NCBI GenBank assembly: GCA_030457765.1
Contig: JAKDUK010000002.1
Coordinates: 105,337-169,336 of the forward strand
DNA: 64,000 nt
DNA from: Marinobacter sp.
GTDB lineage: Bacteria; Pseudomonadota; Gammaproteobacteria; Pseudomonadales; Oleiphilaceae
Direction of reading: 5' to 3'
Shown in pieces: positions 51,450-62,942 of this stretch. Numbering within the stretch: position 1 is the stretch's first letter; every line of letters starts with the position of its first letter. Both the position numbers and the translations under genes were made by a program. The notes below the pieces were generated by a model that was not told where the DNA came from, ran no database searches, and saw only the letters and a program-made list of their open reading frames with translations.

Positions 51450-52790
51450 ATGGACATTACGATTTTTGGTACGGGGTATGTGGGGCTTGTTACAGGAGCC
51501 TGCCTGGCCGATGTTGGCCACAACGTACTTTGCATGGATGTAGATCAGGCAAAGATCGACAAGCTGAAGAGCGGCCAGATCCCTATTTATGAGCCCGGGC
51601 TTGATAATATTGTTAAGCATACCGCAGAAGCTGGGCGCCTGGCGTTCACAACGGATGTGCAGGAGGCTGTTAAGCACGGCACGCTCCAGTTCATTGCGGT
51701 TGGCACTCCCCCGGACGAAGATGGCTCAGCCGATCTGCAATACGTAACAGCGGTGGCCAAATCCATTGGCCAGTACATGGATGAGTATAAAGTTATCGTG
51801 GATAAATCCACTGTGCCAGTTGGCACTGGTGACAAGGTTAAGGCTGCGGTTCGCGCGCAACTTGACAGTCGTAATATAAAGCTTGAATTTGATGTGGTCT
51901 CCAATCCGGAGTTCCTCAAGGAAGGTGCGGCGATTAACGACTTCATGAAGCCGGATCGCATCATCATCGGTACTGACAGCGATAGAGCTTCAGACGTACT
52001 TCGGGAGGTCTACTACCCATTCAACCGCAGCCACGACCGCATGATCTTTATGGATATCCGGTCTGCAGAGCTAACCAAGTACGCTGCTAACTCCTTGTTG
52101 GCCACTAAAATCAGTTTTATGAACGAGGTGGCTAACCTGGCTGAGCGCCTGGGTGCGGATATCGAATCGGTTCGCCGTGGCATAGGCTCAGACCCGCGTA
52201 TTGGCTACCACTTTATTTACCCTGGTTGTGGTTACGGCGGCTCCTGTTTCCCTAAAGATGTGCAAGCGCTGGCACGTACTGCCAACGAGTTTGGTTATGA
52301 TGCACGTATACTTAATGCGGTAGAAGCCGTTAACTACGCTCAGAAGCATGTGCTTTTTGACAAAATCAGCCACTATTTTGGTGGTGATCTGCAGGGCAAG
52401 GTGGTGGCGATCTGGGGCTTGGCGTTCAAGCCAAACACAGACGATATGCGCGAAGCCTCCGCCCGTACGTTAATGGAAAAATTATGGAAAGCCGGTGCCA
52501 AAGTACAGGCTTTCGACCCGGAGTCGATGGAAGAGACTCAGCGCATTTATGGCGACCAGGAAGGTTTAGTGTTGTGCGGTACCAAGGAGCAGGCGCTAAA
52601 AGGCGCCGACGTGTTAACTATTTGTACCGAGTGGAAAGAATTCCGGTCACCAGACTTTACAGCCATTGCTTCCGCCCTGCGTGAGCCAGTGGTGTTTGAT
52701 GGCCGTAACCTTTACGACCCGGAAATACTGGCCCGTCACGACCTGATTTACTACGCCATTGGTCGTGGCCGCAACCAGTTTCAATCGTAA
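51450..52790 (+). CDS. UDP-glucose 6-dehydrogenase
   Basis: [64 protein letters not shown]. Confidence 0.95.
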   Translation: MDITIFGTGYVGLVTGACLADVGHNVLCMDVDQAKIDKLKSGQIPIYEPGLDNIVKHTAEAGRLAFTTDVQEAVKHGTLQFIAVGTPPDEDGSADLQYVTAVAKSIGQYMDEYKVIVDKSTVPVGTGDKVKAAVRAQLDSRNIKLEFDVVSNPEFLKEGAAINDFMKPDRIIIGTDSDRASDVLREVYYPFNRSHDRMIFMDIRSAELTKYAANSLLATKISFMNEVANLAERLGADIESVRRGIGSDPRIGYHFIYPGCGYGGSCFPKDVQALARTANEFGYDARILNAVEAVNYAQKHVLFDKISHYFGGDLQGKVVAIWGLAFKPNTDDMREASARTLMEKLWKAGAKVQAFDPESMEETQRIYGDQEGLVLCGTKEQALKGADVLTICTEWKEFRSPDFTAIASALREPVVFDGRNLYDPEILARHDLIYYAIGRGRNQFQS

Positions 52791-52800
52791 GGGCGCAGCG

Positions 52801-53238
52801 ATGACTCAGAGCCGGGATCAGAACTATCAGCTTCACGAACGGCTGGCTGCAGATACCATCAGCCTTGGCTGTGGCGGTTTATGTGAAATCCGGTTGATGA
52901 ATGATCAAACCTGGCCCTGGGTAATACTGGTGCCGGCTCTTGCCGGCATTCGCGAAATCTACGAGTTAAGCGCGGGGCAGCAGCAAGTGCTGATGCAGGA
53001 ATCCTCGGTACTCAGTCGCGGCATGATGAACGCATTCGGCGGCGACAAAATGAATGTGGCCGCACTTGGGAATATGGTTCCCCAGCTGCACTTGCACCAC
53101 ATTGTTCGTTTTGAGGGTGACCCGGCTTGGCCTGGCCCTGTGTGGGGAAAGCAGCCGCCGGTTCCTTATGATGAAAACGGTCTTGCAGACATTAAGTGGG
53201 CGCTTGCGCCTGTGTTGGCCAAACTAGGCGCCGTTTGA
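52801..53238 (+). CDS. HIT-domain protein
   Basis: WVILVPALAGIREIYELS ... NVAALGNMVPQLHLHHIVRFEGDPAWPGPVWG; histidine-triad QLHLHHIVR. Confidence 0.88.
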   Translation: MTQSRDQNYQLHERLAADTISLGCGGLCEIRLMNDQTWPWVILVPALAGIREIYELSAGQQQVLMQESSVLSRGMMNAFGGDKMNVAALGNMVPQLHLHHIVRFEGDPAWPGPVWGKQPPVPYDENGLADIKWALAPVLAKLGAV

Positions 53239-53259
53239 ACGTTAACGGGTTATTTCTGA

Positions 53260-53883
53260 TTATCGGGTTGCCGCATGTTTGGCCAGCCGTTGAGAGCCAA
53301 TCAAAATCATCCGAAGCTCGGTTTTAAGCTTGGCTTTGAGTTCTTCCCGCTCTTTTGGCGTTCCATCCAAAGCATCTGCTCCTTGGTTGAACACCAGTGT
53401 AACCATGGCTTCAGCAACTAGCCTGGCGTCAGATAACGGTTTGCGCTGCTCATCCGCAAAGCGCCGTAAATCGTCTGCAAGTTCTGTCACAAAGTGATCA
53501 ATCTCTGCTTTAATGGCCGTTCGAAATGGCTTTGAGCCACCTGTGCGTTCCCGCAGCATTAGCCGGAACAGGTTGGCGTTGTTGCCAAGATATTCCATAA
53601 AGGTTTCTACAGACGTAGAGATAGCGCTACCATTTCGAGCGATTCGCTTACGTGCCTGGCGCATCAGCTGCCGCAAAGCCACGCCGCCTTCGTCTACCAA
53701 TACCAGCCCTAGCTCATCAAGATCTGCAAAATGGCGATAAAAAGACGTTGGGGCGATTCCCGCTTCCCGCGCCACTTCCCGAAGACTCAGGCTGCCGAAT
53801 CCGCGGTCTGCGCTTAACTGGGCGAGGGCGGAGTCCATTAGGGCGCGCCGGGTGAGAAGTTTTTGTTCGGCTCTTGTCGACAA
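53260..53883 (-). CDS. fabR: TetR-family regulator, FabR-like
   Basis: [57 protein letters not shown]. Confidence 0.83.
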   Translation of the reverse strand: MSTRAEQKLLTRRALMDSALAQLSADRGFGSLSLREVAREAGIAPTSFYRHFADLDELGLVLVDEGGVALRQLMRQARKRIARNGSAISTSVETFMEYLGNNANLFRLMLRERTGGSKPFRTAIKAEIDHFVTELADDLRRFADEQRKPLSDARLVAEAMVTLVFNQGADALDGTPKEREELKAKLKTELRMILIGSQRLAKHAATR

Positions 53884-54085
53884 GATTGCGGCTCCAATAA
53901 CACGTTAACGCTGCATTCTAACGATCTGCCTGCCAGTAGTCATCAGAACCCCTTTAATCTGCGGCAAACACGACTGATTTCCGGCGCCAAACTGTTTATA
54001 ATAGCCCGCCTTTACAGTATGGTTCTTGGCTATTTTGCTTGCCAGACTTCATTAATCTTAAACACCAGACACTACGGGAACCGGT

Positions 54086-55891
54086 ATGCGCAGTCATTAT
54101 TGCGGTGGGATCAACGAATCTCACATTGATCAGGAAGTTACACTCTGCGGATGGGTACACCGCCGCCGCGACCATGGTGGGGTTATCTTTCTGGATCTGC
54201 GAGACCGGGACGGTATTTCCCAAGTCGTGATCGACCCGGATACCCCTGAAAGCTTTGCGTTGGCTGAAAAAGTGCGCAGCGAGTTTGTGGTAAAGGTTAC
54301 AGGCTTTGTGCGCCGTCGCCCCGCGGGCACTGAAAACAGTAACATGCCCACGGGCCAGGTTGAGATGCTGGGCAAAGAAGTGACTATTTTGAACACCGCA
54401 GCTACACCTCCGTTCCCGCTGGATGAGCATGTGGATGTAGGAGAAGACGTACGTCTGCGTTATCGCTTCATTGACCTGCGTCGCCCGGAGATGCTGAACC
54501 GCCTGCGTTTTCGTTCGCGGGTAACCAGCTATATCCGTAACTACCTGGATAGCAACGGCTTCATGGATGTGGAAACCCCTATCCTGACCCGTGCCACGCC
54601 AGAAGGCGCCCGCGACTACCTGGTGCCAAGCCGTACTCACGAAGGGTCTTTCTTCGCGCTCCCGCAGTCGCCTCAGCTTTTTAAACAAATGCTGATGGTG
54701 TCTGGTGTCGATCGTTACTACCAGATTGCCAAGTGCTTCCGTGACGAAGACCTGCGTGCCGATCGTCAGCCTGAGTTTACCCAGGTGGATATCGAAGCCT
54801 CGTTCGTAAACGAAGAAGACCTGATGAGCCTGAACGAGGGTATGATTCGCGCTCTGTTCAAAGACGTTATGGATGTGGAGCTGCCAGAATTCCCGCGTAT
54901 GTCGCACGCCGAAGCCATGGAGCGGTTTGGCAGCGATAAGCCGGATTTGCGTATTCCGCTTGAGCTTCAGGATGTGGGTGATCTGGTTGCCAGTGTCGAT
55001 TTCAAAGTCTTTGCTGGCCCAGCCAGCGATCCGAAAGGGCGTGTAGCGGCTTTGCGTGTACCGAAAGGCGGCGAGTTGAGCCGCAAAAAGATCGATGAAT
55101 ACACCAGGTTTGTGGGCATCTACGGTGCCAAAGGCCTGGCATACATAAAAGTGAACGAGCTGGCCAAGGGCGTAGAAGGTTTACAGTCGCCTATTGTTAA
55201 GTTTCTTGGTGAAGAAGTCGCCATGGCGGTTATCGAGCGCACGGGCGCCGAAGATGGCGATATTGTGTTCTTTGGTGCCGACAAGACGACAGTCGTCAAT
55301 GAAGCTCTGGGCGCGCTGCGTATACGCATTGGACATGATCTGGATTTGCTGACGTCGCAATGGTCCCCTTTGTGGGTTGTGGATTTCCCAATGTTCGAAG
55401 AGCTACCAGAAGGCGGGTTTACGGCCATTCACCATCCATTCACCGCGCCTAGCTGTAGCCCGGAAGAGCTGGTGTCAAATCCTGCAACGGCATTGTCCCG
55501 CGCCTACGATATGGTGCTCAATGGCACTGAGTTGGGTGGTGGCTCTATTCGTATTCACAACGAACAGATGCAACAGGAAGTGCTCCGCATTTTGGGTATT
55601 GGTGAGGAAGAGGCCCGTGCCAAGTTCGGGTTCCTGCTCGACGCCCTAAAGTACGGTTGCCCACCTCATGGCGGCCTGGCCCTGGGCCTGGATCGCTTGA
55701 TTATGTTGCTGACGGGCGCAAGCTCTATTCGTGATGTAATTGCCTTTCCGAAAACCCAAAGCGCCACCTGTCTGATGACTCAGGCACCGGGAGAGGTAGA
55801 CGAAAAGCAGCTGCGTGAGCTGAACATTCGCCTGCGCAAAAAGCCGGCAAAAGCGGTTGACGATCAGGCTTCTGCAACACAAGAGAAGTAA
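54086..55891 (+). CDS. aspS: Aspartyl-tRNA synthetase
   Basis: [43 protein letters not shown]; class II motifs; [28 protein letters not shown]. Confidence 0.97.
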   Translation: MRSHYCGGINESHIDQEVTLCGWVHRRRDHGGVIFLDLRDRDGISQVVIDPDTPESFALAEKVRSEFVVKVTGFVRRRPAGTENSNMPTGQVEMLGKEVTILNTAATPPFPLDEHVDVGEDVRLRYRFIDLRRPEMLNRLRFRSRVTSYIRNYLDSNGFMDVETPILTRATPEGARDYLVPSRTHEGSFFALPQSPQLFKQMLMVSGVDRYYQIAKCFRDEDLRADRQPEFTQVDIEASFVNEEDLMSLNEGMIRALFKDVMDVELPEFPRMSHAEAMERFGSDKPDLRIPLELQDVGDLVASVDFKVFAGPASDPKGRVAALRVPKGGELSRKKIDEYTRFVGIYGAKGLAYIKVNELAKGVEGLQSPIVKFLGEEVAMAVIERTGAEDGDIVFFGADKTTVVNEALGALRIRIGHDLDLLTSQWSPLWVVDFPMFEELPEGGFTAIHHPFTAPSCSPEELVSNPATALSRAYDMVLNGTELGGGSIRIHNEQMQQEVLRILGIGEEEARAKFGFLLDALKYGCPPHGGLALGLDRLIMLLTGASSIRDVIAFPKTQSATCLMTQAPGEVDEKQLRELNIRLRKKPAKAVDDQASATQEK

Positions 55892-55902
55892 AGGGCACTG
55901 AT

Positions 55903-56430
55903 GTGGCGATTATCCTGGGTGTCGACCCCGGCTCAAGGATCACCGGCTACGGGATTATCCGTGCCGAAGGCCGGCACATAGAATATATCGACAGCGGCTG
56001 CATCCGCATGGGTGAGAAACCCATGCCGGAGCGCTTGAAAATTATCTTTCAAAGCCTGGTGAGTTTGATTGGCGAATACCGACCGCAGGAATTTGCCATA
56101 GAGCAGGTCTTTATGGCGCGCAACCCGGATTCTGCGCTCAAGCTTGGGCAGGCCCGGGGTGCCGCTATTGTAGGTGCTGCCACTAGTGGGTTAGTGGTAC
56201 ACGAATATTCTGCACGGCAGGTAAAGCAGGCTGTGGTAGGCAAGGGCAGTGCTGATAAATCCCAGGTGCAGCACATGGTTCAAGCGTTGCTGTCACTCTC
56301 CCGCAAGCCCCAGGAGGATGCCGCCGACGCCTTGGCAATCGCTTTGTGCCACGCGCACATGAGTCAAAGCATTTTGAAAGTTGCAGGCGCTACAGGTAAA
56401 TCGCGCCTTGGGCGCGTGCGACAACAATAA
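55903..56430 (+). CDS. ruvC: Holliday junction resolvase RuvC
   Basis: [50 protein letters not shown]. Confidence 0.96.
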   Translation: MAIILGVDPGSRITGYGIIRAEGRHIEYIDSGCIRMGEKPMPERLKIIFQSLVSLIGEYRPQEFAIEQVFMARNPDSALKLGQARGAAIVGAATSGLVVHEYSARQVKQAVVGKGSADKSQVQHMVQALLSLSRKPQEDAADALAIALCHAHMSQSILKVAGATGKSRLGRVRQQ

Positions 56431-56460
56431 ACTGCTCTGAGGAGCGGCAGGAGGCTTTCC

Positions 56461-57090
56461 TTGATAGGTCGTATCCGAGGTATCTTGATCGAAAAGTCAC
56501 CCGGCCAGGTGTTAGTTGAGTGCAACGGCCTGGGTTACGAAGTTGATATTCCCTACACCACCTTCTTTCATCTGCCAGAAACCGGCCAGGAAGTTACCCT
56601 TCATACACATTTTGCCGTCCGCGAAGACGCCCAAAGCCTGTTTGGCTTTGCCTCACGGCTTGATCGTGACCTGTTTCGGCTGCTGATCAAGGTGAACGGT
56701 GTGGGCCCGAAAATGGCCACCGGTATTCTATCCGGGCTGGATGCGCAGCAGTTTATCCACTGTGTTGAAGGGCGTGATATCGCTTCTCTGGTAAAGCTTC
56801 CAGGCGTTGGGAAGAAAACCGCAGAGCGCCTGTTGATTGAGATGACAGACCGTATCAAACAGCTGGAAGGCCAGTTTATACCTGCATCTGCGCACACCGA
56901 GGGCGTCTCAGCCCATGCTCCCCAACCTTTAACCACCTCACAACACCCCGCCGACGAAGCCGAGGCAGCGCTTGTTGCCCTTGGTTATAAGCCTCAGGAG
57001 GCCGCGCGGGCTATTTCCCGGGTTTCAGAGGAAGGCATGTCGAGCGAAGCCTTGATTCGTCTGGCCTTGCGCAACATGATTCCAGCTTGA
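56461..57090 (+). CDS. ruvA: Holliday junction DNA helicase RuvA
   Basis: MIGRIRGILIEKSPGQVLVECNGLGYEVDIP; KLPGVGKKTAERLLIEM; TTG start preceded by GGCAGGAGG. Confidence 0.96.
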   Translation: MIGRIRGILIEKSPGQVLVECNGLGYEVDIPYTTFFHLPETGQEVTLHTHFAVREDAQSLFGFASRLDRDLFRLLIKVNGVGPKMATGILSGLDAQQFIHCVEGRDIASLVKLPGVGKKTAERLLIEMTDRIKQLEGQFIPASAHTEGVSAHAPQPLTTSQHPADEAEAALVALGYKPQEAARAISRVSEEGMSSEALIRLALRNMIPA

Positions 57091-57228
57091 TGACCTGATT
57101 TTAATATGTCGCTTGTATAGCACCAAACCTGTAGAGAGCGTAACGTGACACGCACAGGGCTGTTTGTACAATTAGGGCACTTCAGCTTTGAGCGACTGTC
57201 TATTAAAACCCGAGAAACGGAAGCATAA

Positions 57229-58260
57229 ATGATTGAGTCTGATCGACTGATCTCAGCCCGGGCTGGTGACAACGAAGAGGTTCAGGATCGCGCGATCCGT
57301 CCCACGTTGCTCGCGGAATATGTAGGGCAGCCCGCCGTGCGGGAACAAATGGACATTTTTATTTCGGCCGCCCGTGGTCGTCAGGAAGCTCTCGACCATG
57401 TTCTGATTTTTGGGCCGCCGGGGCTGGGCAAAACCACCCTTGCCAATATTATTGCTAACGAAATGGGGGTAGCTATAAAAACCACCTCCGGGCCGGTACT
57501 TGAAAAGGCCGGGGATTTGGCAGCCATGCTGACCAACCTTGAAGAGGGCGATGTTCTCTTTATTGATGAAATACACCGCCTCAGCGCGGTGGTGGAAGAG
57601 ATACTGTACCCGGCGATGGAAGACTATCAGCTGGATATTATGATCGGCGAGGGGCCGGCAGCCCGTTCGATCAAGCTGGATTTGCCTCCTTTTACCCTGG
57701 TAGGCGCAACCACCCGGGCGGGTTTGCTCACATCGCCCTTGCGGGATCGTTTCGGCATAGTGCAGCGCCTGGAGTTTTATAATACGGCGGATCTTACGCA
57801 CATTATTACGCGTTCTGCGCGTTTGTCCGGTGTTGATATTGATAACGAAGGTGCCCACGAAATAGCCCGGCGCTCCCGTGGAACGCCCCGGATTGCCAAC
57901 CGGCTATTGCGGCGGGTCAGAGACTACGCGGAAGTACGGGCAAACGGCCACATAGATGCAGCCATTGCAGACCAGGCCCTGAACATGCTGAAAGTAGATG
58001 GTCAGGGCTTTGATCACATGGACAGGCGCTTGTTGCTGGCTATGATTGAAAAATTTGATGGCGGTCCGGTTGGCGTAGAAAGCCTGGCTGCTGCGATCAG
58101 TGAAGAGCGGGGTACGATTGAGGATGTACTGGAGCCTTTCCTTATTCAGCAGGGGTTTATGCTGCGCACTCCCCGGGGTCGTATGGTGACATCCCACGCC
58201 TATGAGCACTTTGGTATTGTAAGGGCGCAATCTGACTCAGCAGGTGGCTCTGTTGAGTGA
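57229..58260 (+). CDS. ruvB: Holliday junction DNA helicase RuvB
   Basis: [64 protein letters not shown]. Confidence 0.97.
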   Translation: MIESDRLISARAGDNEEVQDRAIRPTLLAEYVGQPAVREQMDIFISAARGRQEALDHVLIFGPPGLGKTTLANIIANEMGVAIKTTSGPVLEKAGDLAAMLTNLEEGDVLFIDEIHRLSAVVEEILYPAMEDYQLDIMIGEGPAARSIKLDLPPFTLVGATTRAGLLTSPLRDRFGIVQRLEFYNTADLTHIITRSARLSGVDIDNEGAHEIARRSRGTPRIANRLLRRVRDYAEVRANGHIDAAIADQALNMLKVDGQGFDHMDRRLLLAMIEKFDGGPVGVESLAAAISEERGTIEDVLEPFLIQQGFMLRTPRGRMVTSHAYEHFGIVRAQSDSAGGSVE

Positions 58261-58714
58261 TCGTCAGTTCCCAGCCGTGTTCGCCTGGCCTGTTCGGGTG
58301 TACCTAGAAGATACAGACGCGGGCGGCATTGTTTTCCATGCCCGCTATCTTCATTACATGGAGCGCGCTCGAACAGAGTGGGTACGCAGTTGCGGGGTAG
58401 GGCTTCGTGCCGGAATGGCCGATAACATAAGCTATGTAGTACAGCGGATGTCGATTCACTATGCCGCCCCTGCCATGCTAGATGACGAACTTACCATTAC
58501 CGCAGAACCCGTCGCATTTGGCCGGGTCTGGATGGAGTTTCGGCAGCGGGTTGCGCGGGTGAAAGATGCAAAACAGTTGTGTGAAGCAAGCGTAAGAGTT
58601 GCCTGTATAGCCCTGGATAGCGGGCGACCAAGGCGATTACCAGAAAATATGCGGGCGTTGCTCGAGCGAAACGTGCAACACCCAAAAACAAAACACGAAC
58701 CAAGCCAGGAGTAA
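58244..58714 (+). CDS. ybgC: Tol-Pal-associated acyl-CoA thioesterase
   Basis: [32 protein letters not shown] hot-dog thioesterase motif; first gene of the tol-pal cluster. Confidence 0.93.
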   Translation: MALLSDRQFPAVFAWPVRVYLEDTDAGGIVFHARYLHYMERARTEWVRSCGVGLRAGMADNISYVVQRMSIHYAAPAMLDDELTITAEPVAFGRVWMEFRQRVARVKDAKQLCEASVRVACIALDSGRPRRLPENMRALLERNVQHPKTKHEPSQE

Positions 58715-58717
58715 GCG

Positions 58718-59407
58718 GTGGATTCGGAACTGTCAGTCTGGAATCTTATTTCTAATGCCGGTGTGTTGGTGCAACTTGTTATGTTGTTACTTGCTGCCGC
58801 ATCGGTCATGTCTTGGGCGCTTATTTTTCAGCGCTTTCAGGTGTTTCGCAAAGCCCGACAGGCACAGCTTGCGTTTGAAGAGCGCTTTTGGTCTGGCATG
58901 GACCTGGGGCAGCTCTATCGCGAAGTAAGCGAGGAGCCAACACCTTTTTCGGGGATGGAATCGTTATTCCGTGCCGGCTTCAAAGAGTTTTCCCGTTTGC
59001 GCCAGCAAAGCCGAGATGCAGATGCCGTTATGGAAGGAACGCAACGGGCCATGCGAGTAGCCTTTTCCCGTGAGCAAGAACGTCTTGAAGCGCATTTGCC
59101 GTTTCTTGCCACGGTTGGCTCCACCAGTCCGTATGTGGGTTTGTTTGGCACGGTTTGGGGCATTATGAACTCCTTTCGCGGCCTGGCTCAGGTTCAGCAA
59201 GCCACGTTGGCAACGGTTGCGCCAGGTATCTCCGAGGCGTTGATTGCAACCGCCATGGGCTTGTTTGCAGCCATTCCCGCGGTTATTGCCTACAACCGCT
59301 TCTCTGCCAAATCAGATGCACTGCTGAAAAACTATGAAACGTTCGCTGATGAGTTTTCAAGCATTCTGCACCGTCGTGTTCACAGTGCCGAGAAGGGCAC
59401 AGCCTAA
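58718..59407 (+). CDS. tolQ: Tol-Pal system protein TolQ
   Basis: VWNLISNAGVLVQLVMLLLAAASVMSWALIFQRF; GSTSPYVGLFGTVWGIMNSF. Confidence 0.96.
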   Translation: MDSELSVWNLISNAGVLVQLVMLLLAAASVMSWALIFQRFQVFRKARQAQLAFEERFWSGMDLGQLYREVSEEPTPFSGMESLFRAGFKEFSRLRQQSRDADAVMEGTQRAMRVAFSREQERLEAHLPFLATVGSTSPYVGLFGTVWGIMNSFRGLAQVQQATLATVAPGISEALIATAMGLFAAIPAVIAYNRFSAKSDALLKNYETFADEFSSILHRRVHSAEKGTA

Positions 59408-59441
59408 TGGCTGTTACGTTTAACAACCGGAGTGCTGCGCT

Positions 59442-59888
59442 ATGAAAGGCATGGGGATGATGCCCGAAAATCGGCGTAAGCCGATGGCTGAAATTAACGT
59501 CGTTCCGTACATCGACGTAATGCTGGTGCTGTTGGTTATTTTCATGGTTACAGCCCCAATGCTCACCCAGGGCGTAAAAGTGGATCTACCGGAGACCACA
59601 TCCGACCCGATTCAGGCAGACAAAGATGTGGAGTCTATTGTCGTGTCGGTAGATTCCAACGGGGCTTATTATGTAGCGGTTGGCGATGAAGATAGCGACC
59701 CTATGTCTCTCTCGGAAGTCCGTGGGCAAGTCGCTAAAATTCTGTCTCAAAGAACGTCCAGCGACATACTTGTGCGCGGTGACGAAAATGTGGATTACGG
59801 CACAGTGGTGCGCTTGATGGCGGCTCTTCAAGGTGCGGGGGCGACCAGTATTGGACTGATTACCGATACGCTCCCGGACGAAACATGA
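59442..59888 (+). CDS. tolR: Tol-Pal system protein TolR
   Basis: KPMAEINVVPYIDVMLVLLVIFMVTAPMLTQGVKVDLPE. Confidence 0.96.
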   Translation: MKGMGMMPENRRKPMAEINVVPYIDVMLVLLVIFMVTAPMLTQGVKVDLPETTSDPIQADKDVESIVVSVDSNGAYYVAVGDEDSDPMSLSEVRGQVAKILSQRTSSDILVRGDENVDYGTVVRLMAALQGAGATSIGLITDTLPDET

Positions 59889-59910
59889 GATCAGGGCAGG
59901 CGGAATTGTT

Positions 59911-60948
59911 GTGATAGGCCACGAACGAGAGCATACCAGCGCCGGATCGCCGGCTTGGAAATCGCCAATTGCACTATCGGTTGCGTTACACCTGCTTATC
60001 GCAGTTGTCGCTCTTGCAGGTTGGTCGTGGTCTTCTTCTATTGAAGAGCCTCCTCCCAACAGCGTTTCGGCTCGCCTGATTACCCAGCAAAAGCCTGAAC
60101 CTAGCCCAGTGGTTGAACCGGTAGATCAGCCAGACCGGGAGCAGGAACAGAAAGAGCGCGAGAAACAAAAAAAAGCGGAAGCGCAAAAGCGCCAGAAAGA
60201 AGAAGCGCGCAAGGCTGCGGAGCAAAAGAAACGCGAAGAGGCCAAGCAAAAAGCGGAAGAGAAGGCGCGCAAACGCGAGCAAGCCGAAGCAGAAGAACGT
60301 AAGGCTCAAAAAGCACGCGAAGCCGAGGCGGCGCGCCAGAAAGCAGAGGCTGAAGCAAAAGAACGTGAGCGTCGTAAGGCGGAAGCAGAAGCTGAAAAGA
60401 AGCGGCAAGAAGCCAAACGCAAAGCAGAAGAAGAAAAGCGCCGCAAAGAAGAGCAGCGTAAGCGTGAAGAGGCCGAGCGCAAGAAAAAAGAAGAGCAAGC
60501 ACGCAAAGAGGCTGAACGTAAGCGGCTAGAAGCTGAGCGTAAGCTTCAGGAGCAACAGTTGGAGGCTCAGGCCGATAAGGCGAGAAAAGCCCGAGCGGAA
60601 GAGGCGCAACGCAAAAAGCAGGCAGCGGCAGCCAAAGCCAAAGAGGCACGAATGCTGTCGGAAAGCGAGAAATACCAAGCCATGATTCGTGAGAAGCTCA
60701 GCCAGGCCTGGTTTCCACCGCAGTCGGCAACCGAAGAGATGACGGTGCGTTTGCAGATCACGTTGCTACCAACCGGTGAACTGGTCAGTGTTAAAGTGAT
60801 GGGTGGTAGTGGAAACGCAGCGTTTGATAACTCTGCACTGAGCGCAGTAAAGTCTTTAAATCGGTACCCGGTGCCGTCTGACCGGAACACGTTTGAAGCC
60901 TATTTTCGCCAGTTTACGATTGAATTCAATCCTCGCAGATTGAGATAA
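59911..60948 (+). CDS. tolA: Cell envelope integrity protein TolA
   Basis: N-terminal TM, long K/E/A/R-rich coiled coil, C-terminal TonB/TolA-type domain; GTG start; position in tol cluster. Confidence 0.94.
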   Translation: MIGHEREHTSAGSPAWKSPIALSVALHLLIAVVALAGWSWSSSIEEPPPNSVSARLITQQKPEPSPVVEPVDQPDREQEQKEREKQKKAEAQKRQKEEARKAAEQKKREEAKQKAEEKARKREQAEAEERKAQKAREAEAARQKAEAEAKERERRKAEAEAEKKRQEAKRKAEEEKRRKEEQRKREEAERKKKEEQARKEAERKRLEAERKLQEQQLEAQADKARKARAEEAQRKKQAAAAKAKEARMLSESEKYQAMIREKLSQAWFPPQSATEEMTVRLQITLLPTGELVSVKVMGGSGNAAFDNSALSAVKSLNRYPVPSDRNTFEAYFRQFTIEFNPRRLR

Positions 60949-60964
60949 GGAAACGGGTAACACC

Positions 60965-62278
60965 ATGATGCAAAAACGTTTGTTCAGTCTATCCAGGGTG
61001 CTTTGTTACGCAATGACCTTGATGTTTTTGGCAGCGAGTAGTGCCCAGGCCGAATTGCTGATCCGTGTTACCGAAGGCGCCGATTCCGCTATTCCGTTGT
61101 CTGTGGTGCCGTTTTCAGAAAGCGGCAGCATGCCTACGGGAGACAAACTGAGCAGTATTGTTCAGGCGGATTTGGCAATGAGCGGTGAGTTTCGCACTTT
61201 GCCTCCAGAAAAAATGCTGAGCCTGCCGTCAAAGCGCTCAGATGTCTATTTTCGTGACTGGCGCATGCTTGGTCAGCGTTATGTGCTGGTTGGCGAGCTC
61301 ACTCGTAACGGCGACCGGGTTAAGGCTCGTTATGAGTTGTTTGATGTTAATCGTGAAGAGCGCATTCTTGGTGAAACGGCAACAGCGCCGGCTTCGAATG
61401 TGCGTTCACTGGCGCACCATGTTAGCGACAAGGTATATGAGGCGATTACCGGTGTGCCCGGTGCATTCTCAACGAAACTTGCCTACGTTACGCTTGAGAG
61501 AACAAACGGCCAAGCCAGGTACCGCTTGCAAGTAAGCGATATAGACGGAAAGCGCGCCAGAATCCGCCTTGAAAGCAAAGAACCTATTATGTCTCCGGCC
61601 TGGTCGCCAGACGGTAAAAAGCTGGCTTACGTGTCGTTTGAAACCGGCAAGCCGGCCATATATGTGCACGAGCTCCATTCGGGACAACGCACAAAGGTTG
61701 CCGATTTTCCGGGCCTGAATTCTGCACCCAGCTGGTCTTTAGACGGGCAATCGCTGCTCATGACTTTATCAAAAGACGGTAACGCCGAGGTCTATCGAAT
61801 GGACCTGCAAACCAAAAATACCGAAAAGCTGACCAACCACTGGGCGATTGACACCGAAGCCGTTTGGGACAGCTCTGGTAAAGGGATATTTTTTACTTCA
61901 GATCGATCCGGTGGACCACAGATTTATTACATGGCGAAGCCAGGAGCCGAGCCAAGGCGTATCACATTTGGTAGCCGCTACAACGCTCGCCCACGGCCAG
62001 ACAGTAAAGGCGAATATGTGTACTACGTACATCAACGGGACGGAGCATTCCTGATTGCCCGTACCAACCTTAAAAACGATGAAGAAACGGTTCTTACCCG
62101 CACACAGTCCGATGAATCTCCCAGCGTGTCGCCCAATGGTCGCATGTTGATTTACGCCACCAAACACAGCGGCAACAGCGTACTGACTGTCATCTCCGCA
62201 GATGGCGGCGCTGCGTATAGCCTCCCAGCTGCACAGGGTGCTGTTCGGGACCCGGCCTGGGGGCCTATTGTTCAGTAG
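60965..62278 (+). CDS. tolB: Tol-Pal system beta-propeller protein TolB
   Basis: Signal peptide; repeated SPAWSPDGKKLAYVSFETG / SAPSWSLDGQSLLMTLSKDGNAEVYRMDL propeller motifs. Confidence 0.96.
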   Translation: MMQKRLFSLSRVLCYAMTLMFLAASSAQAELLIRVTEGADSAIPLSVVPFSESGSMPTGDKLSSIVQADLAMSGEFRTLPPEKMLSLPSKRSDVYFRDWRMLGQRYVLVGELTRNGDRVKARYELFDVNREERILGETATAPASNVRSLAHHVSDKVYEAITGVPGAFSTKLAYVTLERTNGQARYRLQVSDIDGKRARIRLESKEPIMSPAWSPDGKKLAYVSFETGKPAIYVHELHSGQRTKVADFPGLNSAPSWSLDGQSLLMTLSKDGNAEVYRMDLQTKNTEKLTNHWAIDTEAVWDSSGKGIFFTSDRSGGPQIYYMAKPGAEPRRITFGSRYNARPRPDSKGEYVYYVHQRDGAFLIARTNLKNDEETVLTRTQSDESPSVSPNGRMLIYATKHSGNSVLTVISADGGAAYSLPAAQGAVRDPAWGPIVQ

Positions 62279-62345
62279 TGAATGATTACAAAAGTAATCA
62301 CCGAAATGGCAAAGATTGAATTTAATCAACGCAAAGGAACGAACT

Positions 62346-62915
62346 ATGAAGTTGTCAGCCCAAACCAAAGTAATTGCTCTTTTGTTCTCCGCAGGCCTTT
62401 TTGCCGGTTGTAGTACCACCGGTGAAAACATGGAAGAAGGCGGCTACGACTCCGACGTTGCACCCATCGACCAGGATCAGGGTTCTACGGTTTATGGTGG
62501 TGGCGATCAGGATGGCATTTCTTCGTCCTCAATGACTGAAGAAGAGCGCATGGAAGCCCAGCAACAGGCTGAGCAAGAAGCTCTGCGCGATATCACCACG
62601 TTCTATTTTGATTTCGACACTTCCGAAATCAAGCCAGAAGCTCGCGATGTACTGATGGCTCACGCCCGCTACCTGTCCAATAATCCAGGCCAGAACGTGC
62701 GTCTTGAAGGCCACGGCGATGAGCGTGGCTCCAAGGAATATAACCTGGCGATAGGTGAGCGTCGTGCCGATGCTGTTCAGCGCTTCTTGATTGTGAATGG
62801 TGCTTCACGGGGCCAGATGGAAACCATAAGCTATGGTGAAGAGAAGCCGGCGGTTATGGGTTCGTCTGAAAGTGCATGGGCACAGAATCGCCGTGTGGAG
62901 CTCGTGTTCGAGTAA
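62346..62915 (+). CDS. pal: Peptidoglycan-associated lipoprotein Pal
   Basis: Lipobox LFAGC; OmpA-like domain YFDFDTSEIKPEARDVLMAHARYL...EGHGDERGSKEYNLAIGERRADAV. Confidence 0.95.
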   Translation: MKLSAQTKVIALLFSAGLFAGCSTTGENMEEGGYDSDVAPIDQDQGSTVYGGGDQDGISSSSMTEEERMEAQQQAEQEALRDITTFYFDFDTSEIKPEARDVLMAHARYLSNNPGQNVRLEGHGDERGSKEYNLAIGERRADAVQRFLIVNGASRGQMETISYGEEKPAVMGSSESAWAQNRRVELVFE

Positions 62916-62942
62916 ACGCATATACAACATCAGGTTAAACCC

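Noticed and set aside
53996-54907. 303-aa minus-strand ORF
   Set aside because: Antisense to the clearly identified aspS; sequence is low-plausibility shadow translation.
57150-57185. Possible LexA box upstream of ruvB (ctgtttgtacaattag)
   Set aside because: Only the CTGT half matches; the second half-site is absent.
57253-57858. 201-aa minus-strand ORF
   Set aside because: Antisense shadow of ruvB.
60101-60649. Repetitive 182-aa (and 170-aa at 59986-60498) minus-strand ORFs
   Set aside because: Arise from the biased K/E/A/R-rich coiled-coil coding sequence of tolA read in reverse; biased composition alone.
60150-60650. Internal repetitive DNA (gcgaagc/aaagcggaag-type)
   Set aside because: Explained by the TolA coiled-coil domain; not a satellite or CRISPR.
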